Assembly (NCBI GenBank): GCA_021234155.1 | Contig: JAJEKV010000235.1 | Span: forward strand, 372,001 to 436,000 | DNA: 64,000 bases | Reading direction: 5' to 3' | Source: Isoetes taiwanensis | Lineage: Eukaryota; Streptophyta; Lycopodiopsida; Isoetales; Isoetaceae | Part shown: positions 23,819 to 35,297 of the stretch, piece by piece | Layout: every line of letters starts with the position of its first letter | How positions within the stretch are numbered: position 1 is the first letter of the stretch | Notes under the pieces: generated by a model | Seen by the model: the letters and a program-made list of their open reading frames with translations, nothing else | Told to the model about the DNA's origin: nothing | Database searches by the model: none | Position numbers and translations under genes: made by a program

Positions 23819-24360
23819 CATGTTTCCCAATGTTGTCCCAAACGTTTTGTACGTATGTAAAAAATATGTATGCATATGTTTTTTACAAGTATGTATCAAT
23901 ACAAACGTATTTTACAAAAACTTTTTTTTTTCTTTTTTTTTTTTTTTGGGTAGATGAACAAAAATCAGAAATCTACCACCTTGATGAGCCTATTATTTGC
24001 CTATCTGTGGAGGATGCTATCCAAGATCATTGTGAGGTGGCTAAGAAGCATTCAAGGAAGCAAGCAAGACAACCAAACATGATTTGGGGTCTTCACCTTG
24101 TCATCTCAGGCCATGATCGTCTACTCCGTCCGAGCGGCGTTTAGGGCAACAGAGAAACGTATGAATGGAAGAAAAAAGAAGACTTACCTAAGATATTAAC
24201 AAATATAATATGTTATATTAAAAAAAAAAAACCAAGGATAAAAAAACTACTAAATTTTTTACCAACGTTTTTATCATACATACGTATAATACGTTTGTTT
24301 CGTAAAATACGTTTGGTATATGTAAAATACGCGTATTTATACAACATTTTCCGTGCCCTG
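23819..24360. mobile_element. Possible hAT-type non-autonomous element
   Basis: The right end read inward starts CAGGGCACGG...AATGTTGT, a common start for plant hAT termini. The left end reads CATGTTTCCCAATGTTGT, sharing the AATGTTGT part. Both subterminal regions (23,836-23,930 and 24,255-24,345) are full of TACGTA/ACGTATT repeats in opposite orientation, as in hAT subterminal binding regions. Flanking 8-mers (CTCTCCAT and ATCCAAAG) do not match, so the call is tentative. The centre holds a plus-strand open frame at 23,955-24,144 with no known domain. Confidence 0.4.
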
Positions 24361-24591
24361 ATCCAAAGAAATTCCATTGTAAACAATTGGATACTGGATT
24401 GCCTCGCTTCTTTTTTTCCTCACATCCCTGAACTTTGGTAAAACTTTGGTGTTATTAAGCCAGAACTGGATGACTTTTTGCTTGGTTGCTTCTCCAAACT
24501 ATCAGACCTATCCTTCCTGCCTGCTAATGCCCAAATGTTTGGACTAGCATCTTGCAAGCAATTCCCTTTTGCTTCAAATCACCATTTTTCC

Positions 24592-25053
24592 TTACAACCA
24601 TTGATAAAACTGAATGCTTGGCAGCAAATTTATCACTAATATTAGAGGACATAACCTCTTCCAACCCATCTTTAATGTTTTGTAAAATTGCATGCTTGAC
24701 CACTGCTTGTGAAGGCAGCCCAATCTAGAAGCAAATAAGTACCTTTGATTAGCATCCAGAGATTCAGCTTCTTTTCTCATAAAAGTAACAACATTTTGCA
24801 CACTAGTTCTTATTCTTTTGGTAACATACCTCGAGTATGTACTACTCCTTTTGATTTCGTTATCATGCTCAGCCATATTTTTCTTCCCTTTCTCATATTT
24901 TCCACTTCCAAAATTACCGCAAGCCACCTGTTCTTTACTCTTCATAGGTTTGAATCCACCAGATGCCATCTGCTCTTTTCCACATTCAGTTTCAAAGTCC
25001 CGGATTCCATATTCTCGAGGACTAATAGACACTAACATCTTGGTGCATGCCAA
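24592..25053 (-). other. Unrecognised ORF, coiled, basic
   Basis: A 153-codon minus-strand frame with KEQMASGGFKPMKSKEQVA (an internal near-repeat of KEQ-A-G-F), GKYEKGKKNMAEHDNEIKR and a helix-like YVTKRIRTSVQNVVTFMRKE. No domain is recognised. It sits on the same strand as the coding-like stretch at 23,011-23,520, so the two could be exons of one lost gene split by the hAT-like insertion. Confidence 0.25.
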
Positions 25054-26387
25054 AAAAATTCAAATTGTGTGCTATTTTATTGGCTCGATTGAGGAATTTT
25101 TTTTGGAAGGAAGTTTTTTTGGGCGGAGTTTCCCTGGAGGGAATGTCCTCCAAGAGTTTCGCATCGACCGCCGGCCTCTACTTGTCATAATTTTGGCGTT
25201 TTTAAATATATAAGACAAAGACATGGCTGCCTTTTATACATGAAATTAGTACATTTAAAACTCAATAACCAGTTCAAATGTTTACATGAATTGCCTCCTA
25301 ATGTATGACACCCCAACGTGCTTTTACCCAATGACGATCTTCTCAACCATTTATCGCGTACTTTGAGGTACAGATAATACTTCAGTATATGCTAAAGTCA
25401 GACATAGATTAGGGGTGATGATGTCGACCATAAGCGAAGCATATTATTTTGTGAATATTGAACGCCCTGGAGGCTTTCTTGTTCCAGAGGAATGGCAATT
25501 GTTTACAAACTATCCTTCTGAATGCATGTTACAAGCTATCTGGAGCAAAATGAGAATGTAGTTTTTCTTGAATCAATAAATTGGTGTTTGGATTGGGAAC
25601 CTCCAACTCTCGATTGAAGGGCACCATAAGATTCAGTAGAACTCTGAGTGTTCTAATCAGAGGGTGGCATTTTGGTACTTCGGCATCATTTACCTGCTCT
25701 GCCGCCTTGCATTTTCCCCTATCCATATGATTGATTACAAATTATCAGTTCTGCTCCAGTCTCTGCTCGAGGGAATTGAGTTCCTCTTTGTATACATTCT
25801 TTTTTTTTTTGTTATAGCTTCTATTTTAGGATTCCCCCGCATTTTCTACAATATGCCTTTGTTCACATTCGCTACCATACGTTTTGAGTTTTTGTAGTTG
25901 ATATCCACCGATTCTAAGTTCTTTTTTTTTACAATCATTATTTTATCTACCTAGCTTTGTAATTTGCAAAGGTTCAAATTATATCTAGCTCATTTTACTA
26001 CTATTGCTACTACTACTGCTACTGCTACTATAATGCTTATTATTATGAACAATATTATACCTGTTTATCTTTACTAGGTTTATAGAAATATATTGTTGAA
26101 TACCCTCGTATGCATATTCAAGACTATTATAATATGTGGTACAAAAATGGCCTGATTAATATACATATCTGTAGGAATGGCAACCAAACATGGTAGCAAA
26201 AGATAAAAATGTAGTTGGACCCCCTTGGGTCACAAATTAATAACTTAATGCCATCAATCCAATTGTTTTGTTTTTGACAGACCTTCCACAGTGTGCCCAC
26301 TACTTATGTATGAATTTGCTCATTCTATTATTGGAGGAAGTTCATATATACAATAAATATCTAAAGGCAAAATTTGTTGATCTGAAA
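25054..26387. other. Gene-free stretch downstream of CLC copy 1
   Basis: AT-rich DNA with ACT/GCT trinucleotide runs near 26,000-26,030. No gene, repeat copy or RNA was recognised. The segment homologous to CLC copy 2 starts near 26,346 (ATACAATAAATATC). Confidence 0.5.
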
Positions 26388-29300
26388 CTAATAAATGTTA
26401 TTTTTGGTAGAAATCAGAATGGAAGGTTCAACAACATCAGGATGGTACTTCAACAAGCGATCGAGCATAAAATCATGGCGTGTTAAAATGCCAATAACTG
26501 GTTCTTCCTGCACAAAACCAAGCACATGCATTAGAGCCAAACATAGGAGCGAATGGTGACATGCATGTACTTCTTACCTTGACAGTTAAAGGCAAAACAC
26601 ATAAATGCCTTAATCCCAATTGCCGAAATAAAGTATAAGCCTTCGCCAATGATATATTTTTCAAGCACCGGTATAAGGCGAGGTGTTGGTGATGGGTGTA
26701 AGATCTATATACATCTCTTGTTCTTCCTTACTCAAACAAATATCTTCAATCCTTAGCCCCTTTCCGATCACGAGGCTTTGCAAAATCAAAAGCCTCCATT
26801 TTGATGTATGATGATTGCTCTTCTTTAGAGTTTTGAAAACCTTATTCTTGAGGAGAATCAACAAATGAGACCTCAAAACAAGCCCCAAAAATGGGAGTTT
26901 TTGAAAAAGGAGGACGCTCTGTGAGGAAATGCATTATGCTTAGTCTTGCATAAAGCTTTATAAATCAAACCCGTTGTGGATCACTGGAAAATGAAGCAAA
27001 GGAGAAGATATGGCATCTTTGGCGAAGATGGTGCATGAAAGGGTGAGGATGGGGAAGCAAAATAGGAAACTCTTTTAGATGGACAAAGAGGGCATAGATT
27101 GCCATACTAAATAGATCTCCAATTTGCTTTAGAAATTAACAGACGAGCATGAGAAGGGGAAGCAAAGCCAAGTTGTTGGTTACTTCCAACATGATAATAC
27201 AAAGGGCTGATCATGCGCATTGACCCACCTAGCAATGCAAAGGGCACCCAAAAAAGCATATATCCCTTCATCCATTTCCTTGGATTTTATCGCTTTGTAG
27301 TAAGTTCACCGGACATTGTCATTCTACGGCGCGCCCAAAGGTGGCTCCCTATTAATATTATAGGTATGAAAAGCCCAGACGGCACTGTTGTGCCATAGGT
27401 TACCACTGTTAGGGCATAAGATGCCACTAAGAATATAAATAGTGATGCATAATGGTACTCTTTCGTGGTGTTGGTGCTAAAAATATCTAAACACCCATCA
27501 TCCTTGTGGCAAAGAACAACCCTGCTAGGTCGTTGTAATTGGGCCGTGCGGACAATTGAAGTTCTTAAATTGCCAAGCTTGCCAAACTGGGACATGTGTA
27601 TGGGCTTCTGTTTCAAACCGGACATGCTCTACATGGTGCCAACAATGGGAGCCCAAAGCAACACATTGAGGTGATTGTTGCTAATATGCATGCTTGTAAA
27701 ACTTTCATCACTTTCCCCTTTCTAGGGAAACAAAAAGGGCAAAATGACATAGAATTAGCATATCCTTAGGCTTATTGTCTGGAATTGATCAAAATAAGAC
27801 TAATGACTAGGGCGCTTACTTGTATAGCCAATGTGTATAGAAGATACAAACTCTAGAATTGAGTTTGTTAAATAAACTTCCCAAAATTCCTCCAGTTGCT
27901 CCTAATAGTATAACTGGCACCAAATCTGCTACACCCATGAATGCTTTGCCATCGCTTACATCAAACATGATCAACCCTCCATCACCAAATAGACCACATT
28001 TTCCATGCTTGCACAAATCACGTCCTAATCTGAGCACCACTGCTACAGTTGCAGTGGTGAAAAAGGATCTCCATAGCAATGCACTCCTCCACCTATGTTA
28101 CAACAATAAAATTAGCAAGCCATGTTTGTAACAAGGCAATGTAAAATAAACCAAGGTGAGAATGTTGGTGTTGTCCGCATGTCTCATAGTCGAGTTTATA
28201 GTCGAGTTTGTCTAGAGTTGACATATCTTTGTGGATATTAGTATATATATCATGAGAATGTTTACTTAAAGGGAGGTTCCAACACTTTGACGGTGACATT
28301 GTATCAAATTTTATTTAGATATGCTATTTAAAAAAATCATTGCATTGAGTTTTATCTTATTGCATGGTGCATTGCTTTAATAGTCCATGGACACATAACC
28401 TAACTTTAGTTGGTGTAAGGTTTACTGCATCTACGTGCATTCTCTTTGTGGAATGCTTGAGGATTTATGGACAGATAACCTAACTTTATTTGGTGTGAGG
28501 TTTACTCCATCTACGTGCATTTTCTTTGTGGAATGCTTGAGGATTCTGCCAAGGCCATTGAAAAACGTTTGGAGTGCTACACCAATTCTCAGTTTTTCAC
28601 TTGTGTCCAACTAGAGAATAGACTTGTGTTGTTTGATTGTCGTCCATGAAAATTGTATAGGTATAGTATTCACTCATTGTTTCAAATGGTGAAATGGAAT
28701 ATGAGCAGTGAGGTTTGTTTTGAAATTGAGCAACATGGCAAAAATTGGGGGATTGAATTCCCCATTAGGATACAAGACTGAGTCCATTGGGTACCATCTA
28801 GAAAGCGACATTTATGTATCTTTATGGGGCACATGTATCTGCAAATTATGGGAATGGTGGGACAAGAGAACAGGCAAAAGCTTAAGGTTGGGAGAACGAC
28901 AAAGATAAGTATGGAAAAAAAAGAGCTATAGAGATACAATACGTATGAATTTTTTAACGACAAAGATAAAATATGAAAAAAAAGAGCTAGAGGGATAGGT
29001 AGAATAGGTATGAATTTCTTTTTTTAAGGCAAGCAAAGAAATTGAAGGAAGAAAAAATTGAGCTCACCAGGACACAGCCTCTTCGAGAGCAAACAGAACG
29101 CCTCCAACGGGGGCTCTGAAAGCCGCTGTTACACCGGCTGCTACTCCGCACGTTACCAGATCGCGGCGATCTCGATCGTTCTTAAAAAATCGGACCCATT
29201 TGCACGTTAATCCAAACCGGCGAGATCCGCCCAGACCCATTACATACGCTACGCATGCTCCTATGTGAATGAGAGGGCCTTCTCTTTCCAAATACAGCCC

Positions 29301-30124
29301 AGCAGATGTTGCTGCTATGCTGCCCAGTATCTGCATTTCCGCATCGAAATCAGATTGAAAAATTTTTGCAGCAAATCGCCCACAAAACAGATTGAAAAAT
29401 TTTTGCAGCTAATTCCAGTACCTTGATGAATATTATTTTGATCCCCATCACTGCCGGCGCGTCCACTCCGTTTAGATACGCTTTGATCTCCGGAATGCCA
29501 GAACCGGCCGCTCCCGGCGCTATGTATGTGCATATTGTCGACGAAAACAGAACAAGGCCCACGTTTGTTGCCGTAAAAATTGCAAATGCGAGCCAGTACC
29601 TGCACCGCAATCAATTCAATTCAATTCAAAATTCAATTCAATCCAATTCAATTCATTTCAATTCAATTCAATTCTATGCATAATTCTTGCTATAGCCTTC
29701 TGTCAATAAAAAATTTTCTCGTACCTCCTTGCCTCCATGAACCCCGTAATCAGTAGCAGCTTATGGCCGGCCAGATTTTCTATTGCCACATTCAGCAACA
29801 ATGCAATCAGCCCTGTTACCAAACCCACCACAAACGAAAATGCCCATTTCATCATCACGTATTGGAAGATCTCCTCTTTCGTTTTGGCTCTCCAGTCTTG
29901 CTTCAATGTGTCATTCATGATTATGCTAAAAATCACAGAGCGCAGAATTCAACATTTACACGTAAAACCAGTTCAATGCATAAAAATTAAACCACTTCAT
30001 TCAATGCGTAAAAATCTTACTCATAATCAAGGCTGTCCATGTAAGAGCTACTGGGCTCTGGTTGCTCTGCTTTTTGAATCAATTGCTCTTCAATATTTGC
30101 TGCCTCTTCATCGTTGGGCCTCAT
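26388..30124 (-). pseudogene. Plant CLC chloride channel/transporter, copy 1 (decayed 3' half)
   Basis: CLCs are endomembrane anion channels or H+ exchangers. Exon 1 (30,124-30,021) has MRPNDEEAANIEEQLI and SSSYMDSLDYE. Exon 2 (29,925-29,725) has WAFSFVVGLVTGLIALLLN. Exon 3 (29,599-29,422) has the selectivity loop GSGIPEIKAYLNGVD; Ser at this site goes with chloride rather than nitrate preference. Exon 4 (29,330-29,068) has gating-glutamate LEREGPLIHIGA and FKNDRDRRDLVTCG to LFALEEAVSW. Exon 5 (28,092-27,820) has KCGLFGDGGLIMFDVSDGKA. All have GT-AG borders. Exon 6 (about 27,660-26,690) keeps TYGTTVPSGLFIPIIL but is frame-broken at about 27,345 and in several other places where copy 2 is open. 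The last exon (26,507-26,388) gives the CBS-domain end EEPVIGILTRHDFMLDRLL. Family call is firm; full-length product is not possible as sequenced. Confidence 0.88.
29609..29676. repeat. (AATTC)n pentanucleotide repeat in CLC intron 2
   Basis: Thirteen or so imperfect AATTC units lie just upstream of exon 3 of CLC copy 1. Copy 2 lacks exons 1-3, so no comparison is possible. Confidence 0.9.
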
Positions 30125-31378
30125 GTTGTAATGCTTGGATTTTTTGAATATGTTTGAATGACAGAATGAAGCTCGAACTACGAAGATAACACAGGGGTTA
30201 CTGAACAACGGGCTCGATTGTTAGATAAGGAGGAATGTGTGCAAATATCTAGACCACATAGTCTCCATGCGACGGCTCGATTATGTGTTTTTATAATATA
30301 ACAGGCTTAAGATATTGATAGCCTATGTTGCGACTTAAGAGCCCTAAACCGATAGCTTGACTTTTGGCGAACCCAAAGGGCACCCTCTTTGTTGTCAGAT
30401 AAACATAAGAGGGAAAAATATGACATTCTGAATAGTCCACTGGTTCCACCACAGCTTGGCTTTACATGCTTTCGATCTGGCATGTTGCAAGGCCCTCTGC
30501 AAATGGACAAATCTACATGTGCAAATGAATTGAATGTGGACAGTTTTTTACGCGTATGTTACTTAATGCCAAGACAAACTTTCCCATGTGATTGGATGCA
30601 TTTTCGTTTCTTGCATCTACATCCTAAATTATGAACAAGTTACAAGCACTATTGTCTAATCTATCTAATCTAATCTTAATTCTCCTACAAATATGCTTTT
30701 GGGATATTCTCTTCTGATGCTTCCTTCTAAAGGTGACACGTACCTTTCTGAGGAAAAAATACAGCGAGCAAAAAAAGGGGGAAAAAAAATTCTGGCTGGA
30801 TCCACCGCAATAGCGGCCCTGGCAGGGCATGGATCCGCTTCCGGTGGCAACGTTTAAGACAAATGGCAAACCGACTTCCTCCGGAATCGTGAGTACATGC
30901 TAAAACAATTTGGCAGATCTCTGATAAAGAATGCTTCGAGTCAAGGCTATGGTCTTAGCTTACCATTTCAAGGCTATGCCATTTTCTAGAGCTCTTGTTG
31001 TGCGACTCTGCATGACATCATTTTCCAAGCATTCTGGCCCTGCAAATCCTTGCTCATGCCAAATCTCGTCCGTGTTGGTCTCAGTTCTGGCCATATCTGG
31101 CCGCATAGCGTATTGTGTGAATGATTCTGTTGCACAAACAAAGAGTTTTGGTGGGCGGGTGAGATATTTCTCTATAGCGCATCAGACTAGAGGAATTGAT
31201 ATGGTTTAAGATTAATAACTAATAATGGTGCTCGGGGGAGTGGCCTTGCATGGAACAATATTTATTGATATGATCAAGTAAGAAAGCCATCTAGTATACC
31301 TAAGCCTTGATATTATAAAAAAAGAGAGCTAAAAATAAGCCTTGACCTTTATTTAAAAGGAAAAAGGAAAAAAAGGTG
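30125..31378. other. Upstream flank of CLC copy 1, no gene recognised
   Basis: The probable promoter side of the CLC gene. No core promoter motif stands out. A short coding-like minus frame around 30,700-30,870 (NVATGSGSMPCQGRYCGGS) and a plus frame at 30,931-31,209 have no recognised domain. Confidence 0.35.
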
Positions 31379-31960
31379 GTGTTACCAATATAAGGACAAC
31401 TTTGAGACGTGATATCTCCGCGACCACAACTCAGAAATCGGCGATCCTTATCTTGTTGGAAAGCCTAGATTCCTTACGGTTTGAAAGTTATGGCCAGAAA
31501 GGTGCGTAGGGGTCTAAGCTGACTGCACAGCTAAATCTGCTTCTTCCTATGTTGATGATGTGCCTAGTTTTACCTTCTAGTATCTTCTCTTGTTTTCTTG
31601 CTTGATCATATCATTAGAAGGAGTTTCTGTAACACCAGTAGTCGGTGGCTAGAAAGAGCTTGTTCTTTTACAGTCTTGCGGAGTAGCTTGACTTGGTGAC
31701 ATCTCTTCTAGTTGGTCCGGTTGGGTGGTAAATCGAGTACCCTGTAGTGTTTTACTTTCTAATAAATTGATGAATTTGCAGAAAGAACAGGCCATTCGTA
31801 ACACTATCCGTGCTCCGTGCTTCTGGTAGGTTATTCATTGATCAATTGTGTGGGATTTTTCAGATTTCATGTGACACTAGAGTTTAGGTTATAGCAAAAA
31901 TTTGTGAGTGTTAAGCAGTAACAGAATATGAAGTGCTCTCATTTTTCTCAATTTAAGAGA
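31379..31960 (+). mobile_element. LTR-like fragment (possible solo LTR)
   Basis: Begins TGTTACCAATATAAGGAC and contains GGAAAGCCTAGATTCC, GTTATGGCCAGAAAGG, GTTGGTCCGGTTGGGTGGT with GAGTACCCTGTAG, and a TAATAAATT polyadenylation-like signal. The CCGGTTGGGTGGT plus TAAA.CG block is also present in the LTRs at 59,349-64,000 (minus strand). This suggests an R/U5 region of a related LTR retrotransposon. The exact 3' end and target duplication were not found. Confidence 0.4.
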
Positions 31961-32093
31961 AAGAATTCTAATCTTAGAGGCACAAAAGTTTTATATGGAA
32001 TCTCTTCAATAGATTACCTTCGAGTTGATGATCTAACTTTGAAGCAGGACCATACTTGCCCAAGCACATCTGTAAGGCATAGATCTTCGTGGT

Positions 32094-32264
32094 TTTAAAT
32101 TTTCCGAAAGTTGCAACAGAAAACTTCCACCACCCAATAAAATAGGAGAAGGCGACTTTGGCTACGTATATATAAAGGATGGCGTAAAACTTAAAGGTTC
32201 TGCAGGGGATGCTAAGATTCAACTTGCAGTTAACTTAAAGCAATTGAATGGGAAAGGGATTCAG
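32094..32264 (+). pseudogene. Receptor-like cytoplasmic kinase, single exon fragment
   Basis: Reads FKFSESCNRKLPPPNKIGEG then DFGYVYIKDG, and ends LAVNLKQLNGKGIQ at a CAG|GTACAA donor. This is the start of a protein kinase domain: the Gly-rich loop GEGDFGYVY and the beta-3 strand of the AVK type (here AVNLK). Sequence around NG.GIQ is typical of plant RLCK-VII-like kinases (K-Q-L-N-x-x-G-x-Q-G). Nothing of the catalytic loop follows; V-ATPase exons come next. It is a stray exon, probably moved here. Helix-C and beyond are missing, so no function. Confidence 0.65.
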
Positions 32265-32616
32265 GTACAACGTATCACTTACTATTCATGTTTTAAAGCT
32301 TTCCCATAAATATGATAAGTAGACCGGATAAAGATGCTGCAGCCAAAGACAATAAATCATTCGATGTGGTATTCAATAAATTGTGGAGTTCAAAATACAG
32401 GAGAGTGCAATGACTCCAAACGAAGAAACTTAAAAGCAAAGAACAGATATGATGTGCTGCTTATATTAAAAATAGTTTTTGATTGAAAAAGAAGAAGACC
32501 AACGACATCATTTCAAATGCAAGTGTAAATTTGTCTATGCTAAACCGGCTACTTACTTGCAATAGAGCATTCTAATATTGCCTTATTCAATTTTTTCGCT
32601 CTTTATTGCCCGGTAG

Positions 32617-33336
32617 TTGTACCTTGGATGCTGCTTCCCAAGCCCTTACTTCTTCGCAAGCGCCACATTGAGGTATCATTCTCTCTTTGACATTAAAATA
32701 GTGTGAACTGGATTGAGTACAATGATGGAACCATCTGAATGCAGTTGTGTCACTGATTGGTTCAGAAGTTGCAGGGACGCTCATATGAAAGAGTCAAGAA
32801 TCTGGATGATATGTCTGGAGTAAACCATGACGATCATGAGGAGTTTGAATTTGGGGAGATTTTTATTCATCAACTGATTCATACAATTGAGTTTGTTCGG
32901 GGGCAATCATATCTTCGTCTATGGACATTGAGGTAAATATAAGTCCTTAATGTGTTCATTGGAGTTCCTTTTGATAACATTATTAATTATGGAGTGATGT
33001 TGCAGTCCTGCTCATGCTGATTTGTCAGTTGTCTTCTATGAGAAAGTTTTAATGCTTGGATGGAAGTATGGTGATCTATTCCCTGTGTGCCACTTTTAAA
33101 CTTTTGGATATTAATATGTGCATGTTTAAATTTTGCAGTTCTGGCAATATAATTGTCCTAGCCATTGCATTTATTAGTTTCCTCTGTGCAACTATTGGTG
33201 TACTTCTTATCATGGAAACATTGCTTACATGCACTTCGGTTGCATTGGGTGGAATTCCAAAATAAGTTCTATCAAGGGGATGGATACAAATTTGAACCTT
33301 TCTCTTTTACGACTCTTGGGCAAGAGGAGTACTAGA
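32617..33336 (+). pseudogene. VHA-a: V-type ATPase subunit a, C-terminal exons, decayed
   Basis: Subunit a carries the proton half-channels of the vacuolar H+-ATPase membrane sector. Exon a (32,617-32,672) reads VPWMLLPKPLLLRKRHIE. Exon b (32,766-32,932) reads [11 protein letters not shown] and [19 protein letters not shown], then SYLRLWTLR. Exon c (33,006-33,065) reads AHADLSVVFYEKVLMLGW. The last exon (33,139-33,336) reads [30 protein letters not shown] and [11 protein letters not shown] before a stop. Splice borders are good (GTAAAT, GCAG). Exon b lacks about six residues between IEFV and SYLRLW, in the conserved membrane helix, where the family has the VSNTA segment. The last exon has a frameshift between METL and ALRLHW. 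Only the last ~150 of about 800 residues are present. A nonfunctional fragment. Confidence 0.88.
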
Positions 33337-33348
33337 TACCGGATCTTG

Positions 33349-33505
33349 CATAAACCATTAACACACAACTACCATTAACATTATTAACACAAACCATTGT
33401 ATTTAACACATTTAAATTAAAATCCCCCTTAAACCCCCTTTGGTTTGGGTGCATATTCACACGGGGGGTTACTCCAGGCAACGAGAGCTGTCGGATGGGC
33501 ATATT
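33349..33505 (-). repeat. Interspersed repeat R1, copy 3 (inverted)
   Basis: The reverse complement of the R1 core, from CAGCTCTCGTTGCC at its 5' end (33,500) through GTGTGAATATGCACCCAAA to GTGTGTTAATGGTTTATG (33,350). It lacks the terminal hairpin. It starts about 12 bp after the V-ATPase stop codon. Confidence 0.78.
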
Positions 33506-33661
33506 TGCCCTTTATTCCAACATCTGGAGCGTACATAGCGATCCTCGTTTGTGGGGTATGCATATACAAGTTTTTAATATACTGTATATTAAGGTTTGCA
33601 AAATACTATAAGGTTTGAGATAATGTACTTAATGGTGTTAATTTTGTACATGTATTGTAAA

Positions 33662-33845
33662 TTTTTAGGGCTCATTTGCCCACGTAACCCCGTGTGAATA
33701 TGCACCCAAACCAAAGGGGGTTTAAGGGGGATTTTAATTTAAATGTGTTAAATACAATGGTTTGTGTTAATAATGTTAATGGTAGTTGTGTGTTAATGGT
33801 TTATGTTAACTAAAAAAAATTTCGGCCCCTTCGGGGCCTTAAGGA
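33662..33845 (+). repeat. Interspersed repeat R1, copy 4
   Basis: Head-to-head with copy 3 across about 155 bp of unrelated DNA (33,506-33,661). Contains GTGTGAATATGCACCCAAAC, AATAATGTTAATGG and the hairpin GGCCCC-TTC-GGGGCC (33,824-33,838). The arms of copies 3 and 4 could pair over about 150 bp if transcribed together. Confidence 0.78.
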
Positions 33846-34457
33846 TGGTGTAGGGGTGTAGATATAGACATTACCTAATACTCTAATGATGGATGATGTA
33901 TCATAGCCTCAGATACAATATCATAGAAAGATAAATTAATATGTGAAGCAACAAGAATTGAGATTTAGAACCATCGTATTGTAGTTTGAAGATATAATCT
34001 TGAATCGAAAAAGCACGTTTTATTCTAAAGGACATGTATCACCTGAAATGAGGCTTCAGCATGCCACTAACTGTATCACACTTCTATGGAATTTATACAC
34101 CATCAATAAAAATGAGAAGAGCATCTACTAAAATGGTACATGCAATTATAGAAGCTTTTAACTACATTCTGGAAATGCACAAGAAAGATGACAAGACAAG
34201 AAAAGTAGAAGGAAAAACCCACCATTTTAATAAAGATTATCCGTGACACAACTTAAAATATGCAGGAAGCATGCAAAACAGATTCTTTTACTTGTTGAAA
34301 TGGTGCAAGAGTCTAGATTCCTGTGTTTCAAAGGTGCACTAGGCACAATGGCGTGAATATTATTCGTGCATAATTGTGTCTAGACCACAAAACAAGATTT
34401 CTAGATTATATGCAACCTCCCTTGCTCGAGCATTATTCTATCAACGCATCTTTAAAA
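33846..34457. other. No gene recognised
   Basis: AT-rich DNA. The 60-codon frame at 34,061 has no domain. Nothing supportable. Confidence 0.4.
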
Positions 34458-35297
34458 TTCAAACAACTTAAGAAGGAGCATTATTCTTCAAACAACTTAA
34501 AGGAGCATTATTCTGCCAAACAAATAAAAAAAGATTGTGATAATGAAGATGTACTCTGTATAAAAATTGTGCAGATGAAGTCTTTTCCCATCTAAAATAG
34601 CTTCTGGAAATGCTTCCAGGCCAGGAATGAGATGGCCATGACGTCATAATGAAGATGGACTCAGATAGAAATTGTAAGATCAAGTCTTATCCCATTTAAA
34701 ACAAAGATCCGAAATGCTTCCAGCCGTGAATGAGACGACCATGACCTAAATTGCATATCATATCTGCATCTATGAGAGCATTTTGCTGACTGAAAATGGT
34801 AGCAGAAGCGACCTTTTGCTTGGCCATATTTTGCCCAGAAATAGTTTCCTTGCTTCTCATTTCAAGATTGCCTGCACAATTCAAACAACTTAAAGAAGGA
34901 GCATTATTCTTCAAATAACTTAAAGGAGCATTATTATGTCAAACAAATCAAAAACATTGTGGTAATGAAGATATAGTCTCCAGATAGCAATTTGTGGGAT
35001 CAAGTCTTATCCCATTTAAAATAGTATCTAGAAATGCCTCCAAGCCAGGAATCAGATGGCCATGATGTCATAATGAAGATGCACTCTATATAAAAATTGT
35101 GCAGATCAAGTCATATCCCATTTAAAACGGCATCTGCAAATGCTTCCAGACCAGGAATGAGACAGCCATGACCAAAAATTGCATAACATAATCTATAAGC
35201 ATTTTGCGGGGACTCAAAGTGGTAGCGTATACCTTTTGTTTCGCCCATATTTTGCCCGTAAATAGTTTCCCTGCTTCTCATTTCAAGCTTACCTGCT
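34458..35297. repeat. ~420-bp tandem duplication
   Basis: Two direct units, 34,458-34,878 and 34,879-35,297, share AATTCAAACAACTTAA, AGGAGCATTATTCTTCAAA, GGCCATGA.GTCATAATGAAG, CATATTTTGCCC and TAGTTTCC.TGCTTCTCATTTC. Within each unit an ~85-bp subunit (TAATGAAGAT...AGTCTTATCCCATTTAAAA...GGAAT(G/C)AGA.GGCCATGA) is itself repeated twice. On the minus strand unit 2 has a frame reading GKLEMRSRETIYGQNMGE that is also visible, broken, in unit 1. It has no recognised domain. Confidence 0.75.
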
